Of a stretch of DNA of 64,000 nucleotides, positions 1-7,749 are shown one piece after another. Under the pieces are notes generated by a model. The model did not search any database. It had not been told where the DNA came from and was given only the letters and a program-made list of their open reading frames with translations. Position numbers and translations under genes: made by a program. The DNA is from Erythrobacter sp. YT30 (GTDB lineage Bacteria; Pseudomonadota; Alphaproteobacteria; Sphingomonadales; Sphingomonadaceae). The stretch spans positions 1,821,501 to 1,885,500 of the forward strand of contig NZ_LMAF01000002.1 in NCBI RefSeq assembly GCF_001542875.1, given 5' to 3'. Position 1 is the stretch's first letter. Each line of letters starts with the position of its first letter.

Positions 1-1210
1 GCAGCAGTTCGTCTCTGTCCGCATGAGCTGACAACATGTCGAGCGATTTCACTTCAGCCCTTACCGGCACATAATCCCCATGGATTTTGATTGCCTCAGC
101 GCCTTTCAAGAGTGCTGCCCCGCGTGTACCGCCCGCTTGATAGCCTGCCATTACAATCGCGCTTTTTTCGTCTGGGGCATACCGTTTGAGGCGGTGAAGT
201 ATGCGCCCGCCGGTCACCATGCCGCTGGCAGAGATGATGATTTTTGATCCCGGTTCTGTGTCGAGCCTCTTTGAGTGCTCAACATCGCGCGTGTAGATCA
301 CATCATCCCAAGCCCCCCGGCACTGCTGGGCGCTGAGGCGGTGGTCGGATGAATATTGGCAGAACATATCGGTTGCACTGCAAGCCATCGGACTGTCGAG
401 ATAGACGGGGACGTCGGGGATGTTTCCGCGTTGACGTATGGCGTCGATGTGAAACAACAAGGATTGCGCGCGACCGACTGCGAAAGAGGGGATTATCACG
501 CTCCCGCCGCGAGTGATGGTCCTCTTGATGACTTCTTCAAGCTCTTCCTGCGGGTCAATCTCTGGATGTAGCCGATCACCATATGTCGACTCCACGAGCA
601 GGTAGTCGGCTTCCGGCACTGGCTGGGGATCGAACATCAAAGGATCGTCGTACCGACCTAGATCTCCTGAAAAAACGATGCGAATGCCATCGACAATCAT
701 CTCGACTGTCCCAGCTCCCAGAATATGGCCAGCATATCGAAATCGGATCGTACAGTCTTCGGTCACATCGACGCGCTTGCCGAAAGGCTTTGGCGTGAGT
801 TGCTTAAGCGCTTCTAGAGCGTCCGCGCGGGTGTAAAGAGGCAGCGCCGGGCTATGTTTGCTGAAGCCGCGTCTGTTGGCATACCGCGCGTCCGCTTCGA
901 GCAGGTATCCGCTATCCGGGAGAAGGAGACCGCAGAGTGCGCGTGTGGCCTCAGTACATATCACCTGCCCCATGAAGCCATTCTTCACCAGCAAAGGTAG
1001 GTAGCCTGAGTGATCAAGGTGTGCATGTGTCAGGACCACTGCATCGATACTTGCAGGATCGACAGGCAAGTGATTGCGGTTTCGAACCCTCAGGACCTTG
1101 TAGCCTTGAAAGAGACCACAATCGACCAGTACTTTACTGCGTGAGGTTTCGACGAGAAACTTGGCGCCCGTGACTGTATCGGCAGCCCCTAGAAAAGTGA
1201 GGTTGAGGAT
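1..1210 (-). CDS. Beta-CASP metallo-beta-lactamase nuclease (3' end cut by window)
   Basis: Predicted RNA-processing metallo-beta-lactamase fold hydrolase of the beta-CASP group. The minus-strand translation shows the Zn motif THAHLDHSGYLP, the motif SGDLGRYDDP, VESTYGDR, and near the window edge the beta-CASP end motifs with IKIHGDYVPVRAEV and SAHADRDELL, so only the last few tens of residues are missing. Conserved homology begins at ILNLTFLGAADTVTG, but no ATG, GTG or TTG lies in frame between this point and the upstream in-frame TGA at 1286-1288. I placed the start at an ATC (1208-1210) that follows a GGAG by about 7 nt; a frameshift is equally possible. It is third in a minus-strand operon with the two small genes upstream, whose second member overlaps it by about 20 nt. 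Function is known from the family; the start is uncertain. Confidence 0.85.
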   Translation of the reverse strand, partial: MLNLTFLGAADTVTGAKFLVETSRSKVLVDCGLFQGYKVLRVRNRNHLPVDPASIDAVVLTHAHLDHSGYLPLLVKNGFMGQVICTEATRALCGLLLPDSGYLLEADARYANRRGFSKHSPALPLYTRADALEALKQLTPKPFGKRVDVTEDCTIRFRYAGHILGAGTVEMIVDGIRIVFSGDLGRYDDPLMFDPQPVPEADYLLVESTYGDRLHPEIDPQEELEEVIKRTITRGGSVIIPSFAVGRAQSLLFHIDAIRQRGNIPDVPVYLDSPMACSATDMFCQYSSDHRLSAQQCRGAWDDVIYTRDVEHSKRLDTEPGSKIIISASGMVTGGRILHRLKRYAPDEKSAIVMAGYQAGGTRGAALLKGAEAIKIHGDYVPVRAEVKSLDMLSAHADRDELL

Positions 1211-1509
1211 CTCAAATCTCCGATCTGCAAGTCTAGAGCGAGGTTCGCTTCCTGACTGCGTGGCTGCGCTCGGCCAAAAGCATGGTCAATTTTCATCGCG
1301 TCGATCAGATTGCGCCAGTTGACGATACCCGCAAACTCGCCTCCGGGGTAGGTTATGCCCGCTATGGAGGCGCCATCGGAATTCATGTCAGCTACCTTTT
1401 CCGCGCGGGAATAAATAGGAACCACGTGAATGGCAGGGCGCAAGACCTCTCCAGCCGTTTTTTGTCTTCCAACATAGCTTGCATGCTGAATGACGTCAGC
1501 GCGCAGCAT
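1189..1509 (-). CDS. Small conserved-looking protein, possible CBS-like half domain
   Basis: A 106-residue protein. The start ATG at 1507-1509 lies 8 nt after the stop of the preceding gene and is preceded by GAGGAG. The middle stretch, roughly residues 20-72 (AGEVLRPAIHVVPI, then FAGIVNWRNLIDAM), reads like a single CBS motif with its closing G-I-V-x-x-x-x-L-I pattern. That match is by eye and weak. The C-terminal 20 residues overlap the start of the nuclease gene in another frame. I do not recognise the family. A role in the same stress operon is inferred only from position. Confidence 0.5.
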   Translation of the reverse strand: MLRADVIQHASYVGRQKTAGEVLRPAIHVVPIYSRAEKVADMNSDGASIAGITYPGGEFAGIVNWRNLIDAMKIDHAFGRAQPRSQEANLALDLQIGDLRSSTSLF

Positions 1510-1516
1510 AAGTGGG

Positions 1517-1777
1517 TTATTGCTCCTCACCCTGCAACGGTTCCTCGGGTGTTGTCTCCTCTTCCGGTACAACCCGCATCGGAGTGTCCGGCAAGTCGAC
1601 TTCAACTCCGCCCTCTGGTGCAGTGGTCCACTCTGTGGAGGGCTGCTCGAGTTCTCGTTCAGGTGCCTGTTCCCCCTGCGTAAAGTCGATGAAGAAGAAC
1701 ACCGCCCCTAAGACTAACAGAAGCAGCATCAAGATTACCCAGAATGGTGAGAATGAAGATTTGTTTCCGGTAGCCAT
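1517..1777 (-). CDS. Small single-pass membrane protein, acidic tail
   Basis: An 86-residue protein with a short polar N-terminus, one strongly hydrophobic helix at about residues 12-31 and then an acidic Pro/Glu-rich tail, predicted periplasmic or cytoplasmic depending on topology. No family recognised. It is the first gene of a minus-strand operon ending in the beta-CASP nuclease. The upstream gap holds a copy of the recurring 16-bp motif (1894-1909) and, on the minus strand, TATTAT about 10 nt beyond it, a plausible -10 box. Its composition is like its neighbours. Confidence 0.65.
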   Translation of the reverse strand: MATGNKSSFSPFWVILMLLLLVLGAVFFFIDFTQGEQAPERELEQPSTEWTTAPEGGVEVDLPDTPMRVVPEEETTPEEPLQGEEQ

Positions 1778-1893
1778 TGCAGTGTCCTCGCTGTTTTGCG
1801 GGCACTGTTATCGCCGGTGCGAAGAGCGCAGCTTATCCGGAAACATCCTTAGTTTGAGCGGCCAGAGGCGCATTCAGCATAATACCAAAGATC

Positions 1894-1909
1894 TAGGGGG
1901 ATTTACGGA
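1894..1909. promoter_or_regulatory. Island motif site A (candidate FixJ-like regulator box)
   Basis: TAGGGGGATTTACGGA on the plus strand, in the gap between the minus-strand operon starting at 1777 and the plus-strand gene at 2001. It matches the 16-bp pattern found in five other gaps of this region. Read on the minus strand it is followed after 9 nt by TATTAT, so the site would cover the -35 region of that operon. Confidence 0.5.
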
Positions 1910-2000
1910 ATGACCGCCGTGATGGATCTGAGATGATCTCCCTGATCAGAGTAGTAGCGCAATTGCGTTTCAGCCCTAGAGATTGGGGGACGGTCAGACG

Positions 2001-2363
2001 ATGCCGTGGAGACTAGTCAGGCTTGAGCATGGCCCGTCGAGCGCATTTCCGTTCGGCTCGGCAGTTCGAGGGTACCTGCTTCGTATTCCATTAAAAGCGA
2101 ACGGACACATAGACGGGGAAATTCACTCACTAGATCCCAATCGCTCAACAGTTCGGCGGTTTTGGCCAAGCGAAAAAATCCGATCGGGTAAGCTCAGGCA
2201 GAACTGTTCGCGATGGGAGATGGTCTCATCAGGTATTGAGAGTGAGGGCTCTATGATCGGTTGGTTCGAGGATTGTGCCCTAGTTATCGCGTCGACGATC
2301 TACGTCTCAGAAACAGAAAACAAACCTTTGCCATTCGTGGTGGCAAATATTCGGATCGACTAA
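2001..2363 (+). CDS. Conserved hypothetical protein of sphingomonads
   Basis: A 120-residue soluble protein. The start ATG at 2001 is preceded by GGGGGA at a usable distance; an upstream in-frame TTG at 1983 is less likely. The N-terminus (MPWRLVRLEHG, then a segment ending ATVRRFWP-like, here STVRRFWPSEK) fits a family of unknown function I recall from sphingomonad genomes. No catalytic motif, signal peptide or membrane segment is visible. It lies convergent with the FixJ-like gene, only 6 nt apart. It may be controlled by site A. Function unknown. Confidence 0.65.
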   Translation: MPWRLVRLEHGPSSAFPFGSAVRGYLLRIPLKANGHIDGEIHSLDPNRSTVRRFWPSEKIRSGKLRQNCSRWEMVSSGIESEGSMIGWFEDCALVIASTIYVSETENKPLPFVVANIRID

Positions 2364-2369
2364 GCGGCT

Positions 2370-3041
2370 TCAGGCGGTTGGTGTCGTATCGGAATTGACG
2401 ACGGGCTCCCGTATCGCGGCCGGTTCTTCGCCCACACCGGCAGCGAATGCGATACGCAGCAGGTCCGACAAGTTGTAGACGTTCAGTTTCTTCATCAGAT
2501 TGGCGCGGTGAATTTCCACTGTGCGTGCACTGATATCGAGATCATAGCCGATCGTCTTGTTCGGATGGCCTTTGGTGAGCCCTACCAGAACCTCATGCTC
2601 GCGGCGCGTTAGGCCGTTCACCAGCAGTTCGGCTTCCTCGCGCCTTTTGCTCTTTTCGCTGGACCTGTCCAACTGGTCGAAAGCTTCACCAATGGCTTCG
2701 ATCATCGTCTCTTTGGCAAAAGGCTTCTCGATAAAGTCCACGGCTCCTGCTTTCATTGCGCGCACAGCCACATCGACATCGCCATGCCCGGTCATCACGA
2801 CAACAGGAAAGGCTACGCCGCGCTCACGCAACTCAGCCTGGACTTCAAGGCCGTCGATTTCCGGCATTTGGATGTCGAGGAGCACGCATCCCGGTTCAAG
2901 ACCTTTCACCTCTTTGAGAAACTTGGCTCCGTCTTCAAATGCAATGACTTTGTGTCCGGAGGTTTTGAGCATGAAACCAACCGAGCGGCGAACGGTGTCG
3001 TCATCATCGACTAGGTAGATCGAGTAGTCAGTCTTGGCCAT
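2370..3041 (-). CDS. FixJ-family response regulator
   Basis: Two-component transcription activator, 223 residues. The receiver domain (about 5-120) has the acidic cluster at D12-D15, the phosphoacceptor D56 in CVLLDIQMP, T84 and K106 in the EKPF motif. A LuxR-type helix-turn-helix follows at about 145-205 (LTRREHEVLVGLTKGHPNKT then ISARTVEIHRANLMKKLNV). I chose the ATG at 3041 because the receiver fold begins right after it; it overlaps the sensor kinase stop by 14 nt, so the pair is translationally coupled. Family knowledge says such regulators bind short inverted repeats when phosphorylated. The surrounding recurring 16-bp motif is the obvious candidate target, which is inference. Confidence 0.93.
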   Translation of the reverse strand: MAKTDYSIYLVDDDDTVRRSVGFMLKTSGHKVIAFEDGAKFLKEVKGLEPGCVLLDIQMPEIDGLEVQAELRERGVAFPVVVMTGHGDVDVAVRAMKAGAVDFIEKPFAKETMIEAIGEAFDQLDRSSEKSKRREEAELLVNGLTRREHEVLVGLTKGHPNKTIGYDLDISARTVEIHRANLMKKLNVYNLSDLLRIAFAAGVGEEPAAIREPVVNSDTTPTA

Positions 3042-4203
3042 TCTCCACCTCCGCAAGCGGTATTGTGAAATGAAATGCAGTTCCGCCCAACTCAGACTTT
3101 TCCACCCAGATTTTCCCATTATGCGATTGCACGATCGTGTGACAGATCGAAAGTCCCAACCCCATGCCATCAGCTTTCGATGTGTTGAAGGGGTGGAAGA
3201 GACGTTCGGCGACCTTTTGATTCATTCCAGGCCCACTATCGGCGACTGTTATCTGGGCAAATCTGCTAGCTACTCGCTCGGTCTGTACTCGAAGCTGCTT
3301 GTGGCGAGATTCGTGCATGGCTTCCAATGCATTGCGGATCAGGTTGAGCACTACTTGCTGCACCTGCACTGGATCGACCAGCACTTCGTCGGCGGCGGCA
3401 TCGAGCTCGGTTTCAAAGTCTACGCCCTGACCGTCGCCATTCATGAGAGCCAACGCTGACGCTTCCTGGATTATGCGGCCAAGACTTGCAACTTGCCTGT
3501 CAGTTTCACCATGCTTGATGAAGTCACGCAGCCGGTGGACGATCTGACCTGCGCGCAGGGCTTGATTTGCGCATTCGTCCATCGCCTCACGCACGAGTTT
3601 GATGTTTTCAAGCGAGGGATCGGCCAGCAAATCTCGGGCCGAATGCGCGTAGTTCGTGACTGCGGTAAGTGGCTGGTTAAGCTCGTGCGCGAGTGAGGTG
3701 GCTAACGAACCCATCGACGAGATACGAGAAACGTGTGCAAGCTCGTTTTGGAGAGTGTGCAATTCCCGCTCGGTCTCACGAGATTCGCTTAGATCGCGAA
3801 TGTAGGCAACGAAACCGCGTTGATCGGCGAGCTTGAGATCACCGACAGCCAACTTGATCGGAAACGTGCTCCCGTCGCGATGGCGAGCTGTTGTAACGCG
3901 ACCGATGCCGATGATTTTGGCCGCGCCTGTTTCCAAGTATTTGTGCATGTACTGGTCGTGGCCTTCCCGGTCAGGGGAAGGCATCAATAGGCTCACATTC
4001 TCGCCGATCACTTCATGCTCAGCATATCCGAACATGTTTTGTGCACCCCTGCTGAATGACTGAATTGCGCCGTCATGATCAGAAATCACCATGGCATCGG
4101 GCACAGTATCGATAAGCGCGTGCAGTTCCTCCGCCGTGCGCAGGGCGATGAACGATTTTGGCCTTTTCGATTTAAGCTCCGTCCGCGTCACGCTATCTAC
4201 CAA
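3028..4203 (-). CDS. FixL-like PAS sensor histidine kinase, no heme-ligand His
   Basis: A 391-residue cytoplasmic sensor kinase with one PAS domain (about 25-140), a HisKA segment with phosphoacceptor H173 in LAHELNQPLTAV, and a HATPase domain (about 275-388) with DSGPGM and GLGLSI nucleotide boxes. No transmembrane helix. The PAS domain has the FixL signature IIGIGR (97-102), but the residue before it, which by my recollection is the proximal heme His in rhizobial FixL, is K96. It is therefore probably not a heme oxygen sensor. Start is uncertain: a TTG at 4203 lies almost against GGAGG, and a GTG four codons later has a longer spacing. Partner is the overlapping FixJ-like gene. Confidence 0.9.
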   Translation of the reverse strand: MVDSVTRTELKSKRPKSFIALRTAEELHALIDTVPDAMVISDHDGAIQSFSRGAQNMFGYAEHEVIGENVSLLMPSPDREGHDQYMHKYLETGAAKIIGIGRVTTARHRDGSTFPIKLAVGDLKLADQRGFVAYIRDLSESRETERELHTLQNELAHVSRISSMGSLATSLAHELNQPLTAVTNYAHSARDLLADPSLENIKLVREAMDECANQALRAGQIVHRLRDFIKHGETDRQVASLGRIIQEASALALMNGDGQGVDFETELDAAADEVLVDPVQVQQVVLNLIRNALEAMHESRHKQLRVQTERVASRFAQITVADSGPGMNQKVAERLFHPFNTSKADGMGLGLSICHTIVQSHNGKIWVEKSELGGTAFHFTIPLAEVENGQD

Positions 4204-4242
4204 ACCTCCAAGACCAACATGGCCTTCGGTTTCTTAAGGACC

Positions 4243-4258
4243 TTAGGATAATTACGGA
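4243..4258. promoter_or_regulatory. Island motif site B
   Basis: TTAGGATAATTACGGA in the 90-bp divergent gap between the sensor kinase and the flavodoxin-fold gene. It matches the recurring pattern in its right half. It could serve autoregulation of the two-component pair, activation of the plus-strand operon starting at 4294, or both. Confidence 0.45.
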
Positions 4259-4293
4259 TACATGGGGAGTCAGGCCTTGGGCATTCCAGCCCC

Positions 4294-4869
4294 ATGACGC
4301 GCATCCTCATCATCAATGGTCATCCAAGCGGAGAACCAAAGCACTTTGTGCCGGCTTTCGCGTCGGCGTATCAGATGGGCGCTGAGGAGCGGCATCAGGT
4401 TAGAAGGATCGATATCGGTTTCCTTGAGTTTGCGATGCTCCGAGAACCCCGACTCTGGAACGATCTAGAGCCGGAAGAGGACATCGTAAAAGCACAGAAA
4501 GACATTGCCTGGGCCGATCACATCGTCATCCTCTATCCTCTTTGGATGGGTGATGTGCCAGCACTGCTGAAAGCCTTCTTTGAGCAGGTATTCCGGCCAG
4601 GCTTTGCTGTCGAAATCACGGCAAAGGCGAAATGGCGAGCATTGCTGAAGGGCAAGTTAGCACGTGTCATTGTGACTATGGGCACGCCCGCGCCGATCTA
4701 TCGTTTTTTCTTCGGTTCTCACAGTGTGAAGAGCCTGAAGCGGCACATTCTCCATTTTGTCGGCATCGATCCGGTTTTCACAACGATCATTGGCCGCGTG
4801 GACAGTTGGCCTGGCTATCGCAAGAAATGGCTGCGGCGGGTCGAGGAACTCGGACGGCGCGGGCGATGA
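4294..4869 (+). CDS. Flavodoxin-fold NAD(P)H oxidoreductase
   Basis: A 191-residue protein of the NAD(P)H dehydrogenase (quinone)/KefF-like flavodoxin-fold family. It shows the N-terminal beta strand and FMN phosphate loop (ILIINGHPSG, residues 4-13), the segment WADHIVILYPLWMGDVPALL typical of this family (about residues 75-94) and the later MGTPAPIYRFF loop. Predicted soluble and FMN-dependent, reducing quinones or similar electrophiles with NAD(P)H; the substrate cannot be told from sequence. First gene of a tight plus-strand operon: the alcohol dehydrogenase ATG overlaps its TGA by 4 nt. No strong ribosome binding site is visible before the ATG. Confidence 0.85.
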   Translation: MTRILIINGHPSGEPKHFVPAFASAYQMGAEERHQVRRIDIGFLEFAMLREPRLWNDLEPEEDIVKAQKDIAWADHIVILYPLWMGDVPALLKAFFEQVFRPGFAVEITAKAKWRALLKGKLARVIVTMGTPAPIYRFFFGSHSVKSLKRHILHFVGIDPVFTTIIGRVDSWPGYRKKWLRRVEELGRRGR

Positions 4870-5882
4870 ACTTAATTGCTGACGATATTTCGGTGGTGAC
4901 CATGAAAGCCATGGAATTTTCGTCTGTGGGATCGCCGCTTCAAATGGTTGAGCGACCCGTTCCAATGCCCGAAGCAAAAGAGATATTGTTGGAGGTCCTT
5001 GCCTGCGGGGTATGCCGCACTGACCTCCACATAGTGGATGGCGATATCGAAAACACACTACCGATCGTGCCCGGCCATGAAGTGGTTGGCCGCGTGGTTG
5101 CGAAGGGCGATCAGGTGAGCCGCTTCGCCATTGGTGAGCGGGTAGGAGTGCCTTGGCTTGGTTCATCATGCGGTCGATGTAGTTATTGTCGACACCGCCA
5201 GGAAAACCTGTGTGACGAACCCAGCTTTACCGGGTTTTCGGTTAATGGTGGATTTGCGTCACATTGCATCGCAAATGCTGACTACTGCTTCGCTATCCCG
5301 CCAAACATTGATGACATTCACGCAGCACCGCTGCTTTGCGCTGGCTTGATCGGGTATCGTGCGTTCTCGATGTGCGGTGACGCTTTGCGGATTGGCTTTT
5401 ATGGCTTCGGGGCCTCAGCGCATATTGTGGCACAGCTTGCGACAGGACTAGGCTGCAAGATCGCCGCCTTCACTAGGCTTGGGGATGATACAGCCCAAGA
5501 CTTCGCGCGGAAAATGGGGTGTGTGTGGGCCGGTGGTTCTGACATGCTGCCTCCTTTTGAGTTGGATGCAGCGATAATCTTTGCGCCGGCAGGAGAGCTA
5601 GTGCCGCAGGCACTGGCCGCAGTCCGCAAGGGAGGAACCGTGGTATGTGCGGGAATTCATATGAGTGACATCCCGTCATTCCCTTACGAATTGTTATGGG
5701 GTGAGCGACACATTCGCTCTGTGGCAAACCTGACGCGTGCAGATGGCGAGAGCTTCTTCGCAGCAATCTCTGCAATCCCGGTGCAAACGCACATCGAAAC
5801 CTTCCCGCTGCATCAGGCGAATGAAGCGCTTGAAAGACTTCGCTCAGGCACAATTACAGGCGCGGCAGTGCTCGTGCCATGA
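4866..5882 (+). CDS. Zinc-dependent alcohol dehydrogenase
   Basis: Medium-chain dehydrogenase, 338 residues, NAD(P)-dependent. Catalytic zinc ligands C50, H71 and E72 (in CGVCRTD and PGHEVVG) are present, as are the four structural-zinc cysteines C102, C105, C108 and C116. The nucleotide-binding loop is GFYGFGASAH. I chose the ATG overlapping the previous stop (ATGA); MKAMEF 12 codons later is an alternative. Homologues of this adhP-like group often sit beside Usp, Hsp20 and beta-CASP genes in low-oxygen loci, consistent with a fermentative or redox-balancing role, which is inference. The stop overlaps the next start by 4 nt. Confidence 0.9.
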   Translation: MNLIADDISVVTMKAMEFSSVGSPLQMVERPVPMPEAKEILLEVLACGVCRTDLHIVDGDIENTLPIVPGHEVVGRVVAKGDQVSRFAIGERVGVPWLGSSCGRCSYCRHRQENLCDEPSFTGFSVNGGFASHCIANADYCFAIPPNIDDIHAAPLLCAGLIGYRAFSMCGDALRIGFYGFGASAHIVAQLATGLGCKIAAFTRLGDDTAQDFARKMGCVWAGGSDMLPPFELDAAIIFAPAGELVPQALAAVRKGGTVVCAGIHMSDIPSFPYELLWGERHIRSVANLTRADGESFFAAISAIPVQTHIETFPLHQANEALERLRSGTITGAAVLVP

Positions 5883-7096
5883 TGCGCCTGGGCTTGGTTC
5901 TTCTCTCAGCGTTGGCCGTCATTGCGCAGCCAGCACATGCACAGAGCTCATGGTCTACCGCCGAGGCGGAAATTCTGTATCGTTGGATGGAGCGCGCGGC
6001 AGGGGAGGGGCTCGATCTGCCCGATAACGAGAGCAGTGAGTTGCGCGCCGCAATTGACGCGGGCGATCTCGACCGCCTCGGTCCCGTAGCTGATCAGGCA
6101 GCTCTCACATTAATGCAAGCATGGCGGGGACGGTGCTGCGGCACGGCCAAAGCTTCATGGTGGCACATTGATGGCCGGTCAAATGACGCGGACCTGCAAG
6201 CCGGGTTGCAGCTGGCCTTGGAAGCTGGCTACCTCGACCTATATCTCCGATCCACTCGCCCAACGCATTCACACTACGCCGCTCTGATCGATGCTCTTGC
6301 CAAGGAAAGCGATCCCGATCGACGCCGCGTCATCATTGCCAATCTAGAGCGATGGCGCTGGATGCCCGCGCAGCTCGGTAAGCGTTACTTGCTCGTGAAC
6401 ATTGCCGCACAGGAACTGACCTTGTGGGAGGAGGGAGTCGAAAAGGACAGACGGCGAGTGATTGTGGGCAAGCCTGTCACGCGCACTCCGGTTTTCACCA
6501 CGAAAGTAAGCGGGGTCGTACTCAATCCCTGGTGGGAAATCCCTTCAAGCATCGCCCGCGAAGGCATTGCCGGTTTCGTCAGACGGAGCCCGGCTGCAGC
6601 GCGCGCTCGCGGTTATGTCTTCCAAAATGGTCGATACAGGCAGATGCCAGGCGATAACAACGCTTTGGGTCGAATGAAATTGGTCATGCCCAATCCCTAT
6701 AGCGTGTTCCTACACGACACTTCCAATCGTGAATTGTTTGCTGAAGATCGCCGGTTCTTCAGCCACGGATGCATCAGGGTGGACCAAGCGTTGAGTTTTG
6801 TTGGTACACTCTTCGCTCGTGATGGATGGGACTTTGCTCGCGTAGAGCGCGAGGTCGCTACCGGCAAAACGCAGACATTCGATCTTTCAGAAAGCGTCCT
6901 ACTCTACGTTACCTATTTTACCGCCGAGCCCACAAAAAATGGCAGCATTCGCTTTTTGGAAGACGTCTACAATCGTGATCCGGTGAAGCTGACCAATACC
7001 TTCTATTTGGGGTCTACGGGGGTTTACGGATCACCTTTGAAACTTGCTTCGATCAAACTCTACAGGATCGAAGGAGAGCATGCATGCCAGAGCTGA
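5879..7096 (+). CDS. Exported L,D-transpeptidase (YkuD domain)
   Basis: A 405-residue cell-wall enzyme. An N-terminal signal peptide of about 22 residues ends at AHA-QSS. A helical peptidoglycan-binding-like region precedes the YkuD catalytic domain (about 165-330), which carries the conserved histidine in FLHDTSN and the catalytic cysteine C298 in SHGCIRV. The family forms 3-3 peptide cross-links or attaches proteins in the periplasm using a cysteine thioester. Translationally coupled to the dehydrogenase upstream (4-nt overlap) and overlapping the GNAT gene downstream by 13 nt. Size matches the YcbB-like branch though it is shorter than E. coli YcbB. Confidence 0.9.
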   Translation: MMRLGLVLLSALAVIAQPAHAQSSWSTAEAEILYRWMERAAGEGLDLPDNESSELRAAIDAGDLDRLGPVADQAALTLMQAWRGRCCGTAKASWWHIDGRSNDADLQAGLQLALEAGYLDLYLRSTRPTHSHYAALIDALAKESDPDRRRVIIANLERWRWMPAQLGKRYLLVNIAAQELTLWEEGVEKDRRRVIVGKPVTRTPVFTTKVSGVVLNPWWEIPSSIAREGIAGFVRRSPAAARARGYVFQNGRYRQMPGDNNALGRMKLVMPNPYSVFLHDTSNRELFAEDRRFFSHGCIRVDQALSFVGTLFARDGWDFARVEREVATGKTQTFDLSESVLLYVTYFTAEPTKNGSIRFLEDVYNRDPVKLTNTFYLGSTGVYGSPLKLASIKLYRIEGEHACQS

Positions 7097-7671
7097 ACGT
7101 CACTAAATCGCCAGTTGAGAGTACAAAGCGCTTTTCCAATCGTGAAGCCGAAGGCGATTGGAGCGCTGAAGTCACCACTCAAGGAGGCGTCGAGATTTTG
7201 ATCACCCCGGCGCGGCCCGATGACAAAGAGGCTCTCAGGCGTTTCTTCGATGGCGTCGCGCGCAGCGACATCTATTTCCGCTTCCTGTCGGGCATACGCA
7301 AGGTCGATGAAGACCGGCTGACGGAGATGGTCGACGACTCAAACGCTTGGACCATCGATTTCCTCGCTTTCGATCCATGGACGGGTGAGATTTTGGCCAG
7401 TGCGATGCTTGGCGCTGACAAGACTTTTGAACGCGCCGAATTCGCCGTCTGTACGCGGGAAGATTCAAAGGGGTTGGGGATTAGTTGGGCGTTGCTCGAT
7501 CACGCCGTTCGCTATGCGAAAGCTATGGGAGTGAAGAAGCTTACCTCGCTTGAGAGCGCTGACCAACATGATGCGGTGAAGCTGGAACGAGAGATGGGTT
7601 TCAGAATCAAATCCTGCCCCGATCATCCGGGCATGATAGTCGCTGAAAAGGAGTTCCAAAGCCCCGCCTAA
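7084..7671 (+). CDS. GNAT-family N-acetyltransferase
   Basis: A 195-residue protein with a single GNAT fold at about 35-185. The acetyl-CoA binding region reads CTREDSKGLGISWALLDHAV, a variant of the usual R/Q-x-x-G-x-G/A loop, followed by AKAMGVKKLTSLES. The stretch RFFDGVARSDIYFRFLS resembles the GNAT module found in Pat-type protein acetyltransferases and in stress-locus acetyltransferases, but here without any ligase or cAMP domain. Substrate unknown. Last gene of the operon from 4294; the ATG at 7084 lies within the transpeptidase gene. Confidence 0.85.
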   Translation: MPELNVTKSPVESTKRFSNREAEGDWSAEVTTQGGVEILITPARPDDKEALRRFFDGVARSDIYFRFLSGIRKVDEDRLTEMVDDSNAWTIDFLAFDPWTGEILASAMLGADKTFERAEFAVCTREDSKGLGISWALLDHAVRYAKAMGVKKLTSLESADQHDAVKLEREMGFRIKSCPDHPGMIVAEKEFQSPA

Positions 7672-7678
7672 GGAGGTT

Positions 7679-7694
7679 TCCGTATCTGGACGGA
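7679..7694. promoter_or_regulatory. Island motif site E
   Basis: TCCGTATCTGGACGGA, an inverted repeat with TCCGT/ACGGA arms separated by 6 nt, in the 78-bp gap before hsp20. It is one of the three most symmetrical copies of the recurring motif. Confidence 0.5.
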
Positions 7695-7712
7695 GCGTTT
7701 CGAGAAGTAAAA

Positions 7713-7746
7713 AGGCCTCCCCCTTAACGAGACACTTGGGAGACCT
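7713..7746 (+). promoter_or_regulatory. Hairpin over the hsp20 ribosome binding site (possible RNA thermometer)
   Basis: The only good ribosome binding site for hsp20, GGGAG at 7738-7742 (7 nt before the ATG), can pair exactly with CTCCC at 7717-7721. AGG at 7713-7715 pairs with CCT at 7744-7746 across a C/A mismatch, giving an 8-bp interrupted stem with a 16-nt loop. Small heat-shock genes are often controlled by such structures (ROSE-like or fourU). Here the fold is drawn by eye. Confidence 0.45.
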
Positions 7747-7749
7747 GAA

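Noticed and set aside
1510..1605. Extended N-terminus of the small protein at 1189-1509
   Set aside because: The extension overlaps the membrane-protein gene in another frame; the inner ATG has GAGGAG before it.
4657..5169. 170-codon minus-strand frame opposite the flavodoxin and alcohol dehydrogenase genes
   Set aside because: Antisense of two well-supported genes, no domain and no ribosome binding site.
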